Assembly (NCBI GenBank): GCA_015852425.1
Contig: JAAAIG010000221.1
Span: 1 to 47,616 of the forward strand
Source of the DNA: Gryganskiella cystojenkinii
Taxonomy: Eukaryota; Mortierellomycota; Mortierellomycetes; Mortierellales; Mortierellaceae
Reading direction: 5' to 3'
Length of the DNA: 47,616 nt
Shown: one piece after another, positions 30,852-40,165 of the stretch
Layout of the letters: each line of letters begins with the position of its first letter
How positions within the stretch are numbered: position 1 is the first letter of the stretch
The notes under the pieces: generated by a model
Seen by the model: the letters and a program-made list of their open reading frames with translations, nothing else
Databases searched by the model: none
Told to the model about the DNA's origin: nothing
Made by a program: the position numbers and the translations under genes

Positions 30852-30934
30852 CACTATGCCGTGTAACCAAAATGCCAATTCACATTGAAAGTGCTAATCT
30901 GTTCCTTCGCCTAACTCCGTCCTTGTCCCTGGAA
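30852..30934 (+). repeat. 83-bp dispersed repeat, copy 1
   Basis: Starts CACTATGCCGTGTAACC and ends CCTTGTCCCTGGAA. It differs from 32698-32780 at a single base. It lies downstream of the first F-box/LRR gene. Confidence 0.93.
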
Positions 30935-31348
30935 ATGCAGGATTCGTTTAAGATCTAATTGGTTAAGCCAGACATCGAGCATGCTTCAGAGACATTGTGG
31001 CAGAGGAGGTACAACATATGCGACAAAGGAGAAGAAACATAAGAGTGACAGGAGCTTTTATACTTTTATATAGTTTTCTGTGGCAGGAGGGAGGAGAGGA
31101 TAATGGACTACAATCGAGAATCGAGGTTGAGAAAAAAATTCCAGACTGAGGAGGCAGACGACGACATGCACGATTAAGAACAGAAACAAAGACTGGAATA
31201 TATGTTCACGATAATCATGACTGTTGAACAGGAACAGTATTCGCACTGTCGAGCCTGACCGACCTTGCAGCGATGGAGAAACATTGTTCTACCCTTGAAG
31301 GCATGATAAAAATATAGAGACAGATAAATAGATAGATGCGATCTAAAC
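30935..31348. other. Intergenic, 3' flank of F-box/LRR gene 1
   Basis: No coding sequence is recognised. Short GATA-type runs (ATAAATAGATAGATG) occur at 31324-31338. Confidence 0.4.
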
Positions 31349-32398
31349 TCACTTGAAAATGGTCAAAGTAAGTGCCTTTGACAGCGCCTGAGCTCCGTTG
31401 GGTCCGATCAAGTTGTTGTTCAGGTACAAAGTGGCCAAAGTCGAGTTGGTTTTAAGTGCCTCGCACAGTGCCTGGACTCCATTGTCTCCTATTCCGTTGG
31501 CCCCCAAGCTCAAAGTGGTCAGAGCCGAGTTGGCCTTGAGTGCATTTGCCAGGGCCTGAGCTCCGTCGTCTCCGATCAAGTTGTTGTTCAGGTACAAAGT
31601 AGCCAAAGTCGAGTTGGTTTTAAGTGCCTTGGACAGTGCCTGGACTCCATTGTCTCCTATCCCGTTGGCCCCCAAGCTCAAAGTGGTCAGAGCCGAGTTG
31701 GTTTTAAGTGCCTCTGACAGCGCCTGAGCTCCGTCGTCTCTGATGGAGTTGTTGTACAGGTTCAAATAGGTCAGAGTCGAGTTGGTTTTGAGTGCCTCTG
31801 ACAGTGCCTGAGCTCTAATATATCCGATTGAGTTGCTGTTCAAGTTCAAAGTGGTCAGAGTCAGGTTGATCTTGAGTGCCTCGGACAGTGCCTGAACTCC
31901 GTTGTCTCCTATCCCGTTGATCCCCAGGTTCAAAGACGTCAGAGTCGAGTTGGTCTTGAGAGCCTCAGCCAAGGCCTGAGCTCCGTCGTCTCCGATCGAG
32001 CTGTTGATCAATTTTAAATTGGAAAGGGTCGAGTTGCTCTTGAGTGCCTTACTCAATGCTTGAGCTCCGTTGTCTCCAATCTGGTTGGATACCAAGTTCA
32101 GAGTTCTCAGAATCTGGTAGGCTATGACGCTCGAAATTACTTTGTCTCGTTCAGATGTTGTAAGTCTTCCGTAGAATGAGCTCTGAATCGTCAGGTGCTG
32201 AATATGGTGATTGTTTCTCGCGACAGATTCTATGCAATGGCAATGTTTCGACAGGACGACAGAGTTGTAGAGTGGCGGTGTAAAAGAGTCATTCCAATCC
32301 TGGCTCACACGCGCACAGGATGCAAGGTCTTTGAAGCCAAGGCTACTGGCAATTCTTGAGCGAATCTCGGGTAGATCGAGGGCATGTGTCTGGAACAT
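31349..32398 (-). CDS. F-box / leucine-rich-repeat protein 1 (RNI-type)
   Basis: 349 residues from ATG 32398 (MFQTHALDLPEI). The N-terminal part is F-box-like (LPEIRSRIASSLGFKDLASCARVSQDW), which would dock on Skp1 in an SCF ubiquitin ligase. From about residue 93 follow nine 28-residue repeats of ribonuclease-inhibitor type with the pattern TLTTLNLxxNxIGDxGAQAL..ALKTNS, a curved substrate-binding surface. The position matching the paralogue's start Met is GTG here, so translation must begin three codons later. The last repeat lacks the KTNS part, then TLTIFK and a stop whose TGA lies inside AA|GTGAGT, a strong splice-donor consensus, so another 3' exon is possible. It is the tandem paralogue of the gene at 33483. 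Confidence 0.8.
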   Translation of the reverse strand: MFQTHALDLPEIRSRIASSLGFKDLASCARVSQDWNDSFTPPLYNSVVLSKHCHCIESVARNNHHIQHLTIQSSFYGRLTTSERDKVISSVIAYQILRTLNLVSNQIGDNGAQALSKALKSNSTLSNLKLINSSIGDDGAQALAEALKTNSTLTSLNLGINGIGDNGVQALSEALKINLTLTTLNLNSNSIGYIRAQALSEALKTNSTLTYLNLYNNSIRDDGAQALSEALKTNSALTTLSLGANGIGDNGVQALSKALKTNSTLATLYLNNNLIGDDGAQALANALKANSALTTLSLGANGIGDNGVQALCEALKTNSTLATLYLNNNLIGPNGAQALSKALTLTIFK

Positions 32399-32697
32399 CT
32401 CAGACACACAGTAATAAAAACAAAGAATTGACCAACGAACGTGCTAGGAATGATGACAAAAACGGTGATGATGGGCACAGTAGGTGTGGAAAAAAAAAGA
32501 GGGCAGCAGAACGTGGGAGTAAAAGGCGAGAGATGAAGTTGTTGTGGAAGAGAGGAGGAAGAGATGGCGTTGATGATAAGACGGAATGTAGCGATGAGAA
32601 AGGAACAGGAAGGCAGCGAGAGTGCAAAAGCGCAATGAGAGGAAGAGTGGAAACAAAATTTCAGTGCGTCGACTTTGCCACTTCTTTTTTTTTCTTA

Positions 32698-32780
32698 CAC
32701 TATGCCGTGTAACCAAAATGCCCATTCACATTGAAAGTGCTAATCTGTTCCTTCGCCTAACTCCGTCCTTGTCCCTGGAA
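32698..32780 (+). repeat. 83-bp dispersed repeat, copy 2
   Basis: One mismatch to 30852-30934. It starts exactly where the upstream similarity between the two F-box/LRR genes stops (after TTTCTTACA), so it marks a boundary of the duplicated segment. Confidence 0.93.
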
Positions 32781-33482
32781 CCAGGCTCCGCCGTTGTCCA
32801 CATTTGGTTTTTGTTGTTCCTGTCCCCATTCCCGTTGATGTCTCAGTCCACTCCACTGGTGGAATATGTCTCCTATAAAAAACATTTAGCCCCAAGTTCT
32901 CTCCAGCTTTCTAGTCTGCAATAGCTTACTCACCTTGTCTAGTCCTCTTGACTGCTTACTTCTTGTTCACCTTAATCAAACATGCTTTTTTTTTTACTCA
33001 TCCCACTTAAACCTGCTTGTTAATCCTTGCCACATAGTGGCTCACTTTTCCGCTCAAATCAGCCGTCATGTATTTCCGAGGAGATGGGTACGGAAAAATT
33101 GGCGGGTGGCGGCCTACGGGTTCGTAGCCACGTTGCTTTTTTGATCCTTTTATGTTCATTACCCAACCATCCATACCATATCCGTCAAGCATCATTTGAG
33201 TAAGCATTTCAAGATTGTACCATCAAGGGCTAGTAACATTATTAAAAACTCCCACATTCATTAATGTGAAATTAGGAGATTAGGACAACTCTATGCATCC
33301 TCCAACCTGTCAATCATTATTTTTTTTGTTTCACAGCGTAGCGAAGTATTAGGATCTGTGACCCATGCTTCAAGCTCAATATACGGTATCACTTCAGGGG
33401 GTTGTGTTAAGTTGAGTGTCAGCGAATTGTTGTCGCTGATGAACTTGGTCCTTATTTTCGTCTACTACAATTCGATCTAAAC
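32781..33482. other. Intergenic between the two F-box/LRR genes
   Basis: A plus-strand TATAAAA at 32874-32880 has no convincing gene downstream; the short frames there are low-complexity. Otherwise T-rich. Confidence 0.4.
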
Positions 33483-34802
33483 TCACTTGAAAATGGTCAA
33501 AGTTGAGTTGGTTTCAAGTGCCTCTGACAGCGCCTGAGCTCCGTTGGGTCCGATCAAGTTGCTGTTCAGGTACAAAGTGGCCAAAGTCGAGTTGGTTTTT
33601 AGTGCCTTGGACAGTGCCTGGACTCCATTGTCTCCTATCCCGTTAGCCCCCAAGCTCAAAGTGGTCAGAGCCGAGTTGGTTTTAAGTGCCTCTGACAGCG
33701 CCTGAGCTCCGTCGTCTCCGATCGAGTTGTTGTACAGGTTCAAATCGGTCAGAGTCGAGTTGGTTTTGAGTGCCTCTGACACTGCCTGAGCTCCAATATG
33801 TCCGATTGAGTTACAGTTCAAGTTCAAAGTGGTCAGTGTCGAGTTGGTCTTGAGTGCCTCGGACATTGCCTGAACTCCGTTGTCCCCTATCCCGTTCTCC
33901 ACCAAGTTCAAAGTTGTCAGAGCCGAGTTGGTCTTGAGTGCCTCGGACAGTGCCTGAGCTCCGCTGTCTCCTATCCCGTTGGCCTCCAAGTACAAAGTGG
34001 TCAGAGTCGAGTTGGTCCTGAGTGCCTCGCCCAAGATCTTAGCTATGCTGTCTCCAATAGAGTTGGCCCCCAAGTACAAAGTGGTCAGAGCCGAGTTGGT
34101 CTTGAGAGCATCAGCCAGGGCCTGAGCTCCGTCGTCTGTGATCGAGTTGTTGTACAGGCTCAAAGTGGTCAGGGTCGAGTTGGTCTTTAGAACTTTAGCT
34201 AGTGTCTGGGCTCCATAGGTCCGGATTGCGTTGCTACCTAGGAACAACGCAGTCAGAGCCGAGTTGGTCTTGAGTGCCTCGCACAGTGCCTGAACTCCGT
34301 TGTCTCCTATCCTGTTGATCCCCAAGTTCAAAGTGGTCAAGGTCGAGTTGGTCTTGAGTGCCTCAGCCAAGGCCTGGGCTCCGTCGTCTCCGATCGAGTT
34401 GTTGAGCAAGTTCAAAGTGGAAAGAGTCGAGTTGTTCTTGAGTGCCTTACTCAATGCTTGAGCTCCGTCGCCTCCAATCCGGTTGGTTTCCAGGTTCAGA
34501 GTTTTCAGAATCTGGTTGGCCATGACACTTGAAACTACTTCGACTCGTGCAGATGTTGATAACAGTTTTGCTAAGCGCTGAATCGTCAGGTGTCGAATAT
34601 GGTGCTTGTTTCTCGCGACAGATTCTATGCCAGGGCCATGTTTCCACAGGACGACAGAGTTGTAGAGTCGCGGTGTAAAAGAATCCTTCCAATCCTGGCT
34701 CACACGCGCACAGGATGCGAGGTCTTTGTAGCCAAGGCTACTGGCAATTCTTGAGCGAATCTCGTGTAGATTGAGGGCATGAGTCTGGACCCTGTCAGAC
34801 AT
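33483..34802 (-). CDS. F-box / leucine-rich-repeat protein 2 (RNI-type)
   Basis: 439 residues from ATG 34802 (MSDRVQTHALNLHEI). The frame is open for another 92 codons upstream, but that part is homologous to the untranslated leader of paralogue 1 and has repetitive composition, so it is excluded. F-box-like segment IRSRIASSLGYKDLASCARV, then twelve 28-residue ribonuclease-inhibitor-type repeats (NLYNNSIGDDGAQALSEALK pattern), against nine in paralogue 1, and the same terminal TLTIFK with TGA overlapping a GTGAGT donor. One repeat is divergent (IGDSIAKILGEALRTNS). Probable substrate receptor of an SCF ubiquitin ligase, by family knowledge; the target is unknown. Confidence 0.82.
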   Translation of the reverse strand: MSDRVQTHALNLHEIRSRIASSLGYKDLASCARVSQDWKDSFTPRLYNSVVLWKHGPGIESVARNKHHIRHLTIQRLAKLLSTSARVEVVSSVMANQILKTLNLETNRIGGDGAQALSKALKNNSTLSTLNLLNNSIGDDGAQALAEALKTNSTLTTLNLGINRIGDNGVQALCEALKTNSALTALFLGSNAIRTYGAQTLAKVLKTNSTLTTLSLYNNSITDDGAQALADALKTNSALTTLYLGANSIGDSIAKILGEALRTNSTLTTLYLEANGIGDSGAQALSEALKTNSALTTLNLVENGIGDNGVQAMSEALKTNSTLTTLNLNCNSIGHIGAQAVSEALKTNSTLTDLNLYNNSIGDDGAQALSEALKTNSALTTLSLGANGIGDNGVQALSKALKTNSTLATLYLNSNLIGPNGAQALSEALETNSTLTIFK

Positions 34803-35356
34803 GGTTTTAAAAAACAAAGAATGTGGCCAACGCGTGAGGAATGACGACAAGAACAGTGATGCAGAGCACAGAAGGTGTGGGGTGTGGAAGAATGAAGGAA
34901 AGGAACGAGGGCAGCTCAGAAGAGGAGGGCAGCAGAATGTGGGAGTAAGAGGTGAAATGAATGGAGAAAGGGCGAGATGAAGTTGTTGTGGAGAAAGAGG
35001 AGAAGAGATGGCATTGATGATAAGACGGAGTGTAGCAGCGAGAGTGCGACAGCGCGAGTGATGTGGGGGGGAAGACAAAAATTCGGTGCGTTGACTTCCG
35101 TTTCTTTTTTTCTTTTTTTCTTACATCCTAGAAGACATTGCCCACTACCCGGGCCCATCAGTATGAATGAGAGAAATAAATCTGAAGAGGTGTTGATCCT
35201 GATTCATTACCGCCAGTGAAGGCTGCTCATTGCTTTGAAGGTATTATGGTTTTTTATTAGTATGCTTTTGAGTTGTCGTTTTACTATTATGTTCTGTTCC
35301 TCTGCCAGTCTCCATTGTGCACTTCATACTCTTGGCATGAAAAACCATCTGCATTT
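34803..35356. other. Leader and promoter of F-box/LRR gene 2
   Basis: About 34850-35130 is purine-rich and clearly similar to 32450-32697, the same region of paralogue 1, so the gene duplication included upstream DNA. No other gene is seen. Confidence 0.5.
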
Positions 35357-36727
35357 TTACATGGCCACGACTGGCAAGGTCACCGTCGTCTGACCGACCT
35401 GCCAAGTCTTCCACAGACTCTGCTTCTGGAACCGAGCATGCAACTGTGCCAGAAACGATCGCCCTGCTGCACTGATATCCGGGTTACTGAACGGCAGCGG
35501 TCGGTTCTTATCGAACGATTCAGAGTCGGGCAGCTGAGGAGAGAGCTGCATCGGATCCAAGGACGGGAGATCGTCTTCCGTCTTTGTTGTCTTTGGTGGG
35601 ATACTGCTCAAAGAGGTGGTCGAGGCCGTGGACGCGTTCGAGTGTAACGAGATCGTCGAAGAGAGAGCCGACGGCAATCGGAAGGACGAGACCGAGGGCG
35701 AGTTCTCACCATTCTCATCCGTCATCGAGACCGCAGCCACAGTCGGGGTTAAAGGCGAAGGGGGCGAGGGCGTGGCCTTGTCTGCAAGGCGTTCCGCGAG
35801 TTCTGACGGGTAGGAGAAACTCAGCATACAGTGTTCCTGCAATCCATCAACACCGTCACTAGGCTCTAATTGCACTCTTGTGACAACCAGAGCCTGATTC
35901 GCAAGGACGTTTCGACCGTTATCCTGATCCTCGTCCTCTTCCTCGTCCGGGTCAATGGAAAAAGGTTCTTCTTGAAGGATGGGGGACTGTGACCGTGGTT
36001 GGAAATCTCCATGGGACAGGAAATGGGTCGTTTTGATATCATCTGCAACGGAGGGGTTGCTGAAGTAAAGCGATCCATTGCTGGTGACACTGCCACTGCT
36101 CTCTGATTTCCGGTTTCCGCAAGTACCACTGCTGTATCTCCGTCCATGTCCCGGCAGAACATAGTTGATAGGGTAGGAGAGTAACCAGCCTGTGAGAGTG
36201 ACGAGAGAAAGTCGAGACGGGACCGCGAGTTTTTTGTGATGCTGTTCCGCTTGTTCCCACGATTGTATCCGGTTCTCGACCTCGGGCAAAAGCACGTCTC
36301 GAATATAGTCTTCCAAAGCTTTATAACGGTTCATTGGCATCTGTGTGAAAGAGGAGGGAATGGATGGAAAGTGTTAGTAATCCAGCCGTGATAAATAGGT
36401 CGCTTTCCGTTCTGGTATCTTCCATTGGCAAGTGGCTAGGCACACATTACAATCTCGGGTTGTGAAAGGTGGTAATCGACATTGACAAAGACCCGCTGTA
36501 GTCCTGTACTGGACCCAGATAGATAGTCATGAATATCCTCTAAAAGAAGTCGACGGTTGATGATAAAGACGTGGTCGTCGCCGATGCATAACAAGTCCAA
36601 GTGGTTGAAGCGCGCTGACTAAAAAAATTCATAGGAGGGAACAGGATTAGTTAGACTGAACGTTCTCACTGCCGTTGTTATTGTTGTTGCTGTTGTCAAG
36701 ATTAGAGTGACAACCTCTTGGTCGACA
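35357..36727 (-). CDS. Conserved-looking protein of uncertain family (5' end unresolved)
   Basis: Three exons can be supported: 36670-36727 (beginning with the last base of a split codon), 36451-36618 and 35357-36340, with introns GTGAGA...TTTTAG (51 nt) and GTAATG...CACAG (110 nt), both in frame. The readable protein starts VDQEVVTLILTT and continues LDLLCIGDDHVFIINRRLLL, QRVFVNVDYHLSQPEI, MNRYKALEDYIRDVLLPEVE and LTGWLLSYPINYVLPG. A long Ser/Pro/acidic disordered stretch follows (EEPFSIDPDEEEDEDQD), ending TTVTLPVVAM. A globular N-terminal half with a VNVDYHLSQPEI strand and a GWLLSYP segment is weakly reminiscent of the C1orf74/UPF0739 (DUF4504) family; this is only a suggestion. An upstream exon must exist because the first exon begins mid-codon. 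Confidence 0.6.
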
Positions 36728-39700
36728 CTGGGTGAAATTGAAAAGGTACACAGGGAATGTGCTAGTGATAAACATGGCGAGAAAAAACACAAAAAAAAAA
36801 ATCGAGGGACCCCTGTTTTGAGGGAATGTTCTGTTGATTCCTTGCATCAAATCCAAAAGTCCACTAATCAATCCCTTCCGGTGTTACGCCTTTTTTCTGT
36901 GTGTCTTTGCGTGGACACACACACCCCCACGCCGTTGCATGTGTGTCTAGAGTCTCGTCTCCTACCCACCCCACCTCTCCTCTTGCCCGTTGTTCTCGCT
37001 GCATATCGTGGAAGGATGGATGATTAGAAATCAAAAAAAGAAAAAAAAAAAAAATTGAGTCGTCGGAGAACGAGGATGCGAAAAGAAAGAAAATTGAGAG
37101 CACCATGGGTGCCTCATTTTTCAGTAGGCAGCTCGTGGAACAAACGTGCTCTCGACCAGGGGGACAAGGTGCGTCTTCCCGCAGCACTGAATCAGGACAG
37201 TGGCCTATTTCTGTGCGAAAAGGAAAGAGCCAGCACACGACTCATTAAAGGGAGGAGGAGAAATAACTTGGTGAAAGAGTCCGCTTGATGAGAGGAGAGG
37301 TGTTCGTAGTGGGAAGTGGTGGTTATTGAACACGTTTTTGTTGTTGTTTGTGGTCTCTTACATGGTGAAAGATTGACTGTATCCGTTCAACATCGTTCTC
37401 GTTCAAAAATAATTGGTCCACAAGAGACGCAGATCTAGTAATAAAAAACAAACAAAACGATGTTAACAAATGAGCAAAAAGAAAAAGAAAAAAAAAAGAG
37501 AAAGGTGACCCGAGGCTCGCATCTCTTCCCAGACCAAGAGATACTCGGTGCTGGCTACAACGACGATGTCCATTGGCCTTTTTTCGCATATTAGTTCGTT
37601 CTTATCAATTGCCAAAAAGTTTTGTCCGAGATATACACATTTTTTGTTATTTTTTTGATTAAGGTCTATCCACCACCAATTGCTTTCACACATGTGGAGA
37701 GGCAAAGGCCATAAAGATTTTTTTTTTTTTTCGATTTCAAAAAAAAAAAAATCGTATCTCCGATAGAGTTTTTGTGTATGGTTTATCTTTGTCCACGGCG
37801 TCAGAGACATGTTTTTGTCTCCGAGGTTATCAAACAGGTATGTATCCACGTTTTGTATATCTTTCGCTGTCTGCTCCAAGGCTTTTTCATGAGTGATAAT
37901 GAAGAATAATGAAGCAAGGTTGTACGCGGGTGTGCAATTTGTGCGTTTCATATATTACCTTAGTCCAGCCGCTACGCAAAGGATATCTATTTAAGCGAAA
38001 AAATTTAAGAAAAAAAAAGAAGGTTGATCAGAAATGACGCTCCGGCTAAACGATAATCATACAGTCTTGCATTGTTGTCCCAGTTCATCGGACTAAGATA
38101 AGGGAACATGAATGGCGTGGGACAAAGGAAAGAGAGGGAAGAGAAGGGAGGTCATGGCGAACTTATTGACGAGTGTCTAAGGCCGATACATATGAAGGTG
38201 GCGATCAAGATATTCGAAGTTCCATCTCGTCATTGGATCCGATTGGACTCTCTTTTGTTGTGCGAATCAATAAAAAGAAGGGATCGAAAAACAACGTCTC
38301 TTTCCACCTCACCCCCTCCTTGCTCCTTGCGAAAGGAGGGGGAAGAAGGTGGGAAGAGAGCAGAGACGGCGTTGGGAGAGACTGGATGGCAAGCTGGATC
38401 AGAAAGCCTATTTTTTTTACCGTTGGCGAGAGAGGTTTGTGCTGCCCGATTGATTCTCTTCTGGAGAACAACGCGGACGATGCCGAGGGCGTCTTCAAAA
38501 AAGGTCCTTTCCATGTTGCTGGGGAGGGTTGTCGTTGGTTGAAGGGAAGGGAGAGTGGATATTGGCGACGGATAGAGAGGTCGTGAGTAAATATGATGGG
38601 ATTCTCAACGGCCTGAGGAAAGGTGGGGGTATATATGAAAAAAGGGACAAAAAGTTGCCAAGTGTGTGACAAGAAAGATTGGTGGGCTGGGTGGTGAAAT
38701 GATACAATTTGAGAACAGACAGTAAAAAAAGATCGTGTATCGAAGAAAGGGTATTTGTAAGATGGACGAAAGGAAATAAGGCAAGGATAGGGGAGATGGA
38801 AGAGTGGGGAGTGTGCGCAGCTTTGAAGTTGGTGAGTAGTGTGCTGAAAGAAAGGTGGAAGGAAAGAAAGAAAGGGTGGAAAGAAAAGAAGAAAAATAGA
38901 AAAAGAGGTTTGACTTTAAGTTTCGAGAGAGGGGGCGATGGACGCTCTGATTATTTTCCGCAAGCAACAGGGACACAACGGACTAACGAGACTAAGTACA
39001 AATTAAAAACAACCAGGACACGATCCAATATTGCTGGCTCTTGGATCATCAGGGTTAAGAACGTAATAATGGAACCCACAGCACAATTGCATAAAGAATC
39101 AACAGAAAAGCCAGCATTACTGATGACATATTGACTGGAAAGAAAGGTTGGGCTTGATTGTTCGGTCATAGAAACGAGAACATGTCTTTTGGCTCCCTAG
39201 CATACACCTGTTTTCTGTGGTGTGGACAGTGGATTTTTGTGATCCTGGGACCACACGCTTTGACAAACCATTTCGGTGCCATCCGATTTATGCAAATGCG
39301 GAAAATAAAGGGGTTCAAAAAAAGGCGCCACAGCCTGAATTGGCTGTTTTTGACTGGCTGTTGTCTCGTCGCGCCCCCCTCTGCCTTCCCGAATTATTTG
39401 CCCCACAACAGGGTTCCTTTTCTTTCCTCATCCTGTCGTTGCTTTCTTTGTTGGTTTGAGCAGGCTTTGAAGGCGGCATGTAAACACCAAATGTTGTTTG
39501 CACAGGAACTTGGCTCGTCATCATTCCTGCCTTTCCGTTTCTTGGCGCATATGCCACGGATGGGCGCGGGTGGCTGACCGTTACTTCATCCCGACCCCAC
39601 ATAAGCTCGGAGAGTATTTTTCAATGATGTGTCGACTGTTATCTTGGACAGACAGACAGCCAAAGTCGAGGCACTTCAGACATAGATATTATTTCTTGGC

Positions 39701-40165
39701 AGACAAACTCACAGCAATCAATAAACAGAGCAACGACGATCGATTCCACAACCGCCTTGATCGCGCGTGCGTTGTTTGCTCCGAGAGTTTGTTCTTTGAA
39801 TGTGAGCACCAAAGGGCTATTTTAGTGATCCTTTTTTTTTTTGGTTTGCAACCCCTTTTTGTTCTCTACATGGTGTCCACGCCGCTTGTCCGATTGGACA
39901 TTTTTGTTCATCCTCCAACACCTCCAACAGGGGAGCGTCCCTCTCCCATCGAAGTTCATTACTTTCATCCGAACCTCATGTATTTTGCTTCTTTCATCCT
40001 CAACATCAACTCCTTCATCCTCAACAGCATCTAACTCCCCCTTCTTCAACAACATCAACCTCTTTTATTCTCGACCTCAGCAGTAACGACATTAGAGCAT
40101 CACTGTCGGTCAAAGAAATTCCTTCAGCCAAAGGTCTATAATTTCGAATCATTCCTCCATCCAAC
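36728..40165. other. 3.4 kb low-complexity region without a supportable gene
   Basis: Many open frames occur on both strands, but they are driven by poly-A/T, GAGA and GGAA runs (for example 38100-38900). The frame 37463-37951 (-) has some protein-like patches (EKALEQTAKDIQNVDTYLFD) but is interrupted by homopolymer-coded Phe/Lys tracts. An A13/T14 hairpin lies at 37719-37754. The 3' end (39880-40165) is the C/T-rich leader of the F-box gene. Confidence 0.4.

Noticed and set aside
33483..35078. Long version (531 residues) of F-box/LRR protein 2
   Set aside because: The extra 92 residues correspond to DNA homologous to the untranslated leader of paralogue 1, and their composition is low-complexity.
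37463..37951. 162-codon minus-strand frame
   Set aside because: Built from homopolymer-coded Phe and Lys tracts; patches look protein-like but no family is recognised and no start context or intron supports it.
38108..39134. Several overlapping frames in the GAGA/GGAA-rich region
   Set aside because: Equal-length frames on both strands driven by simple-sequence composition.
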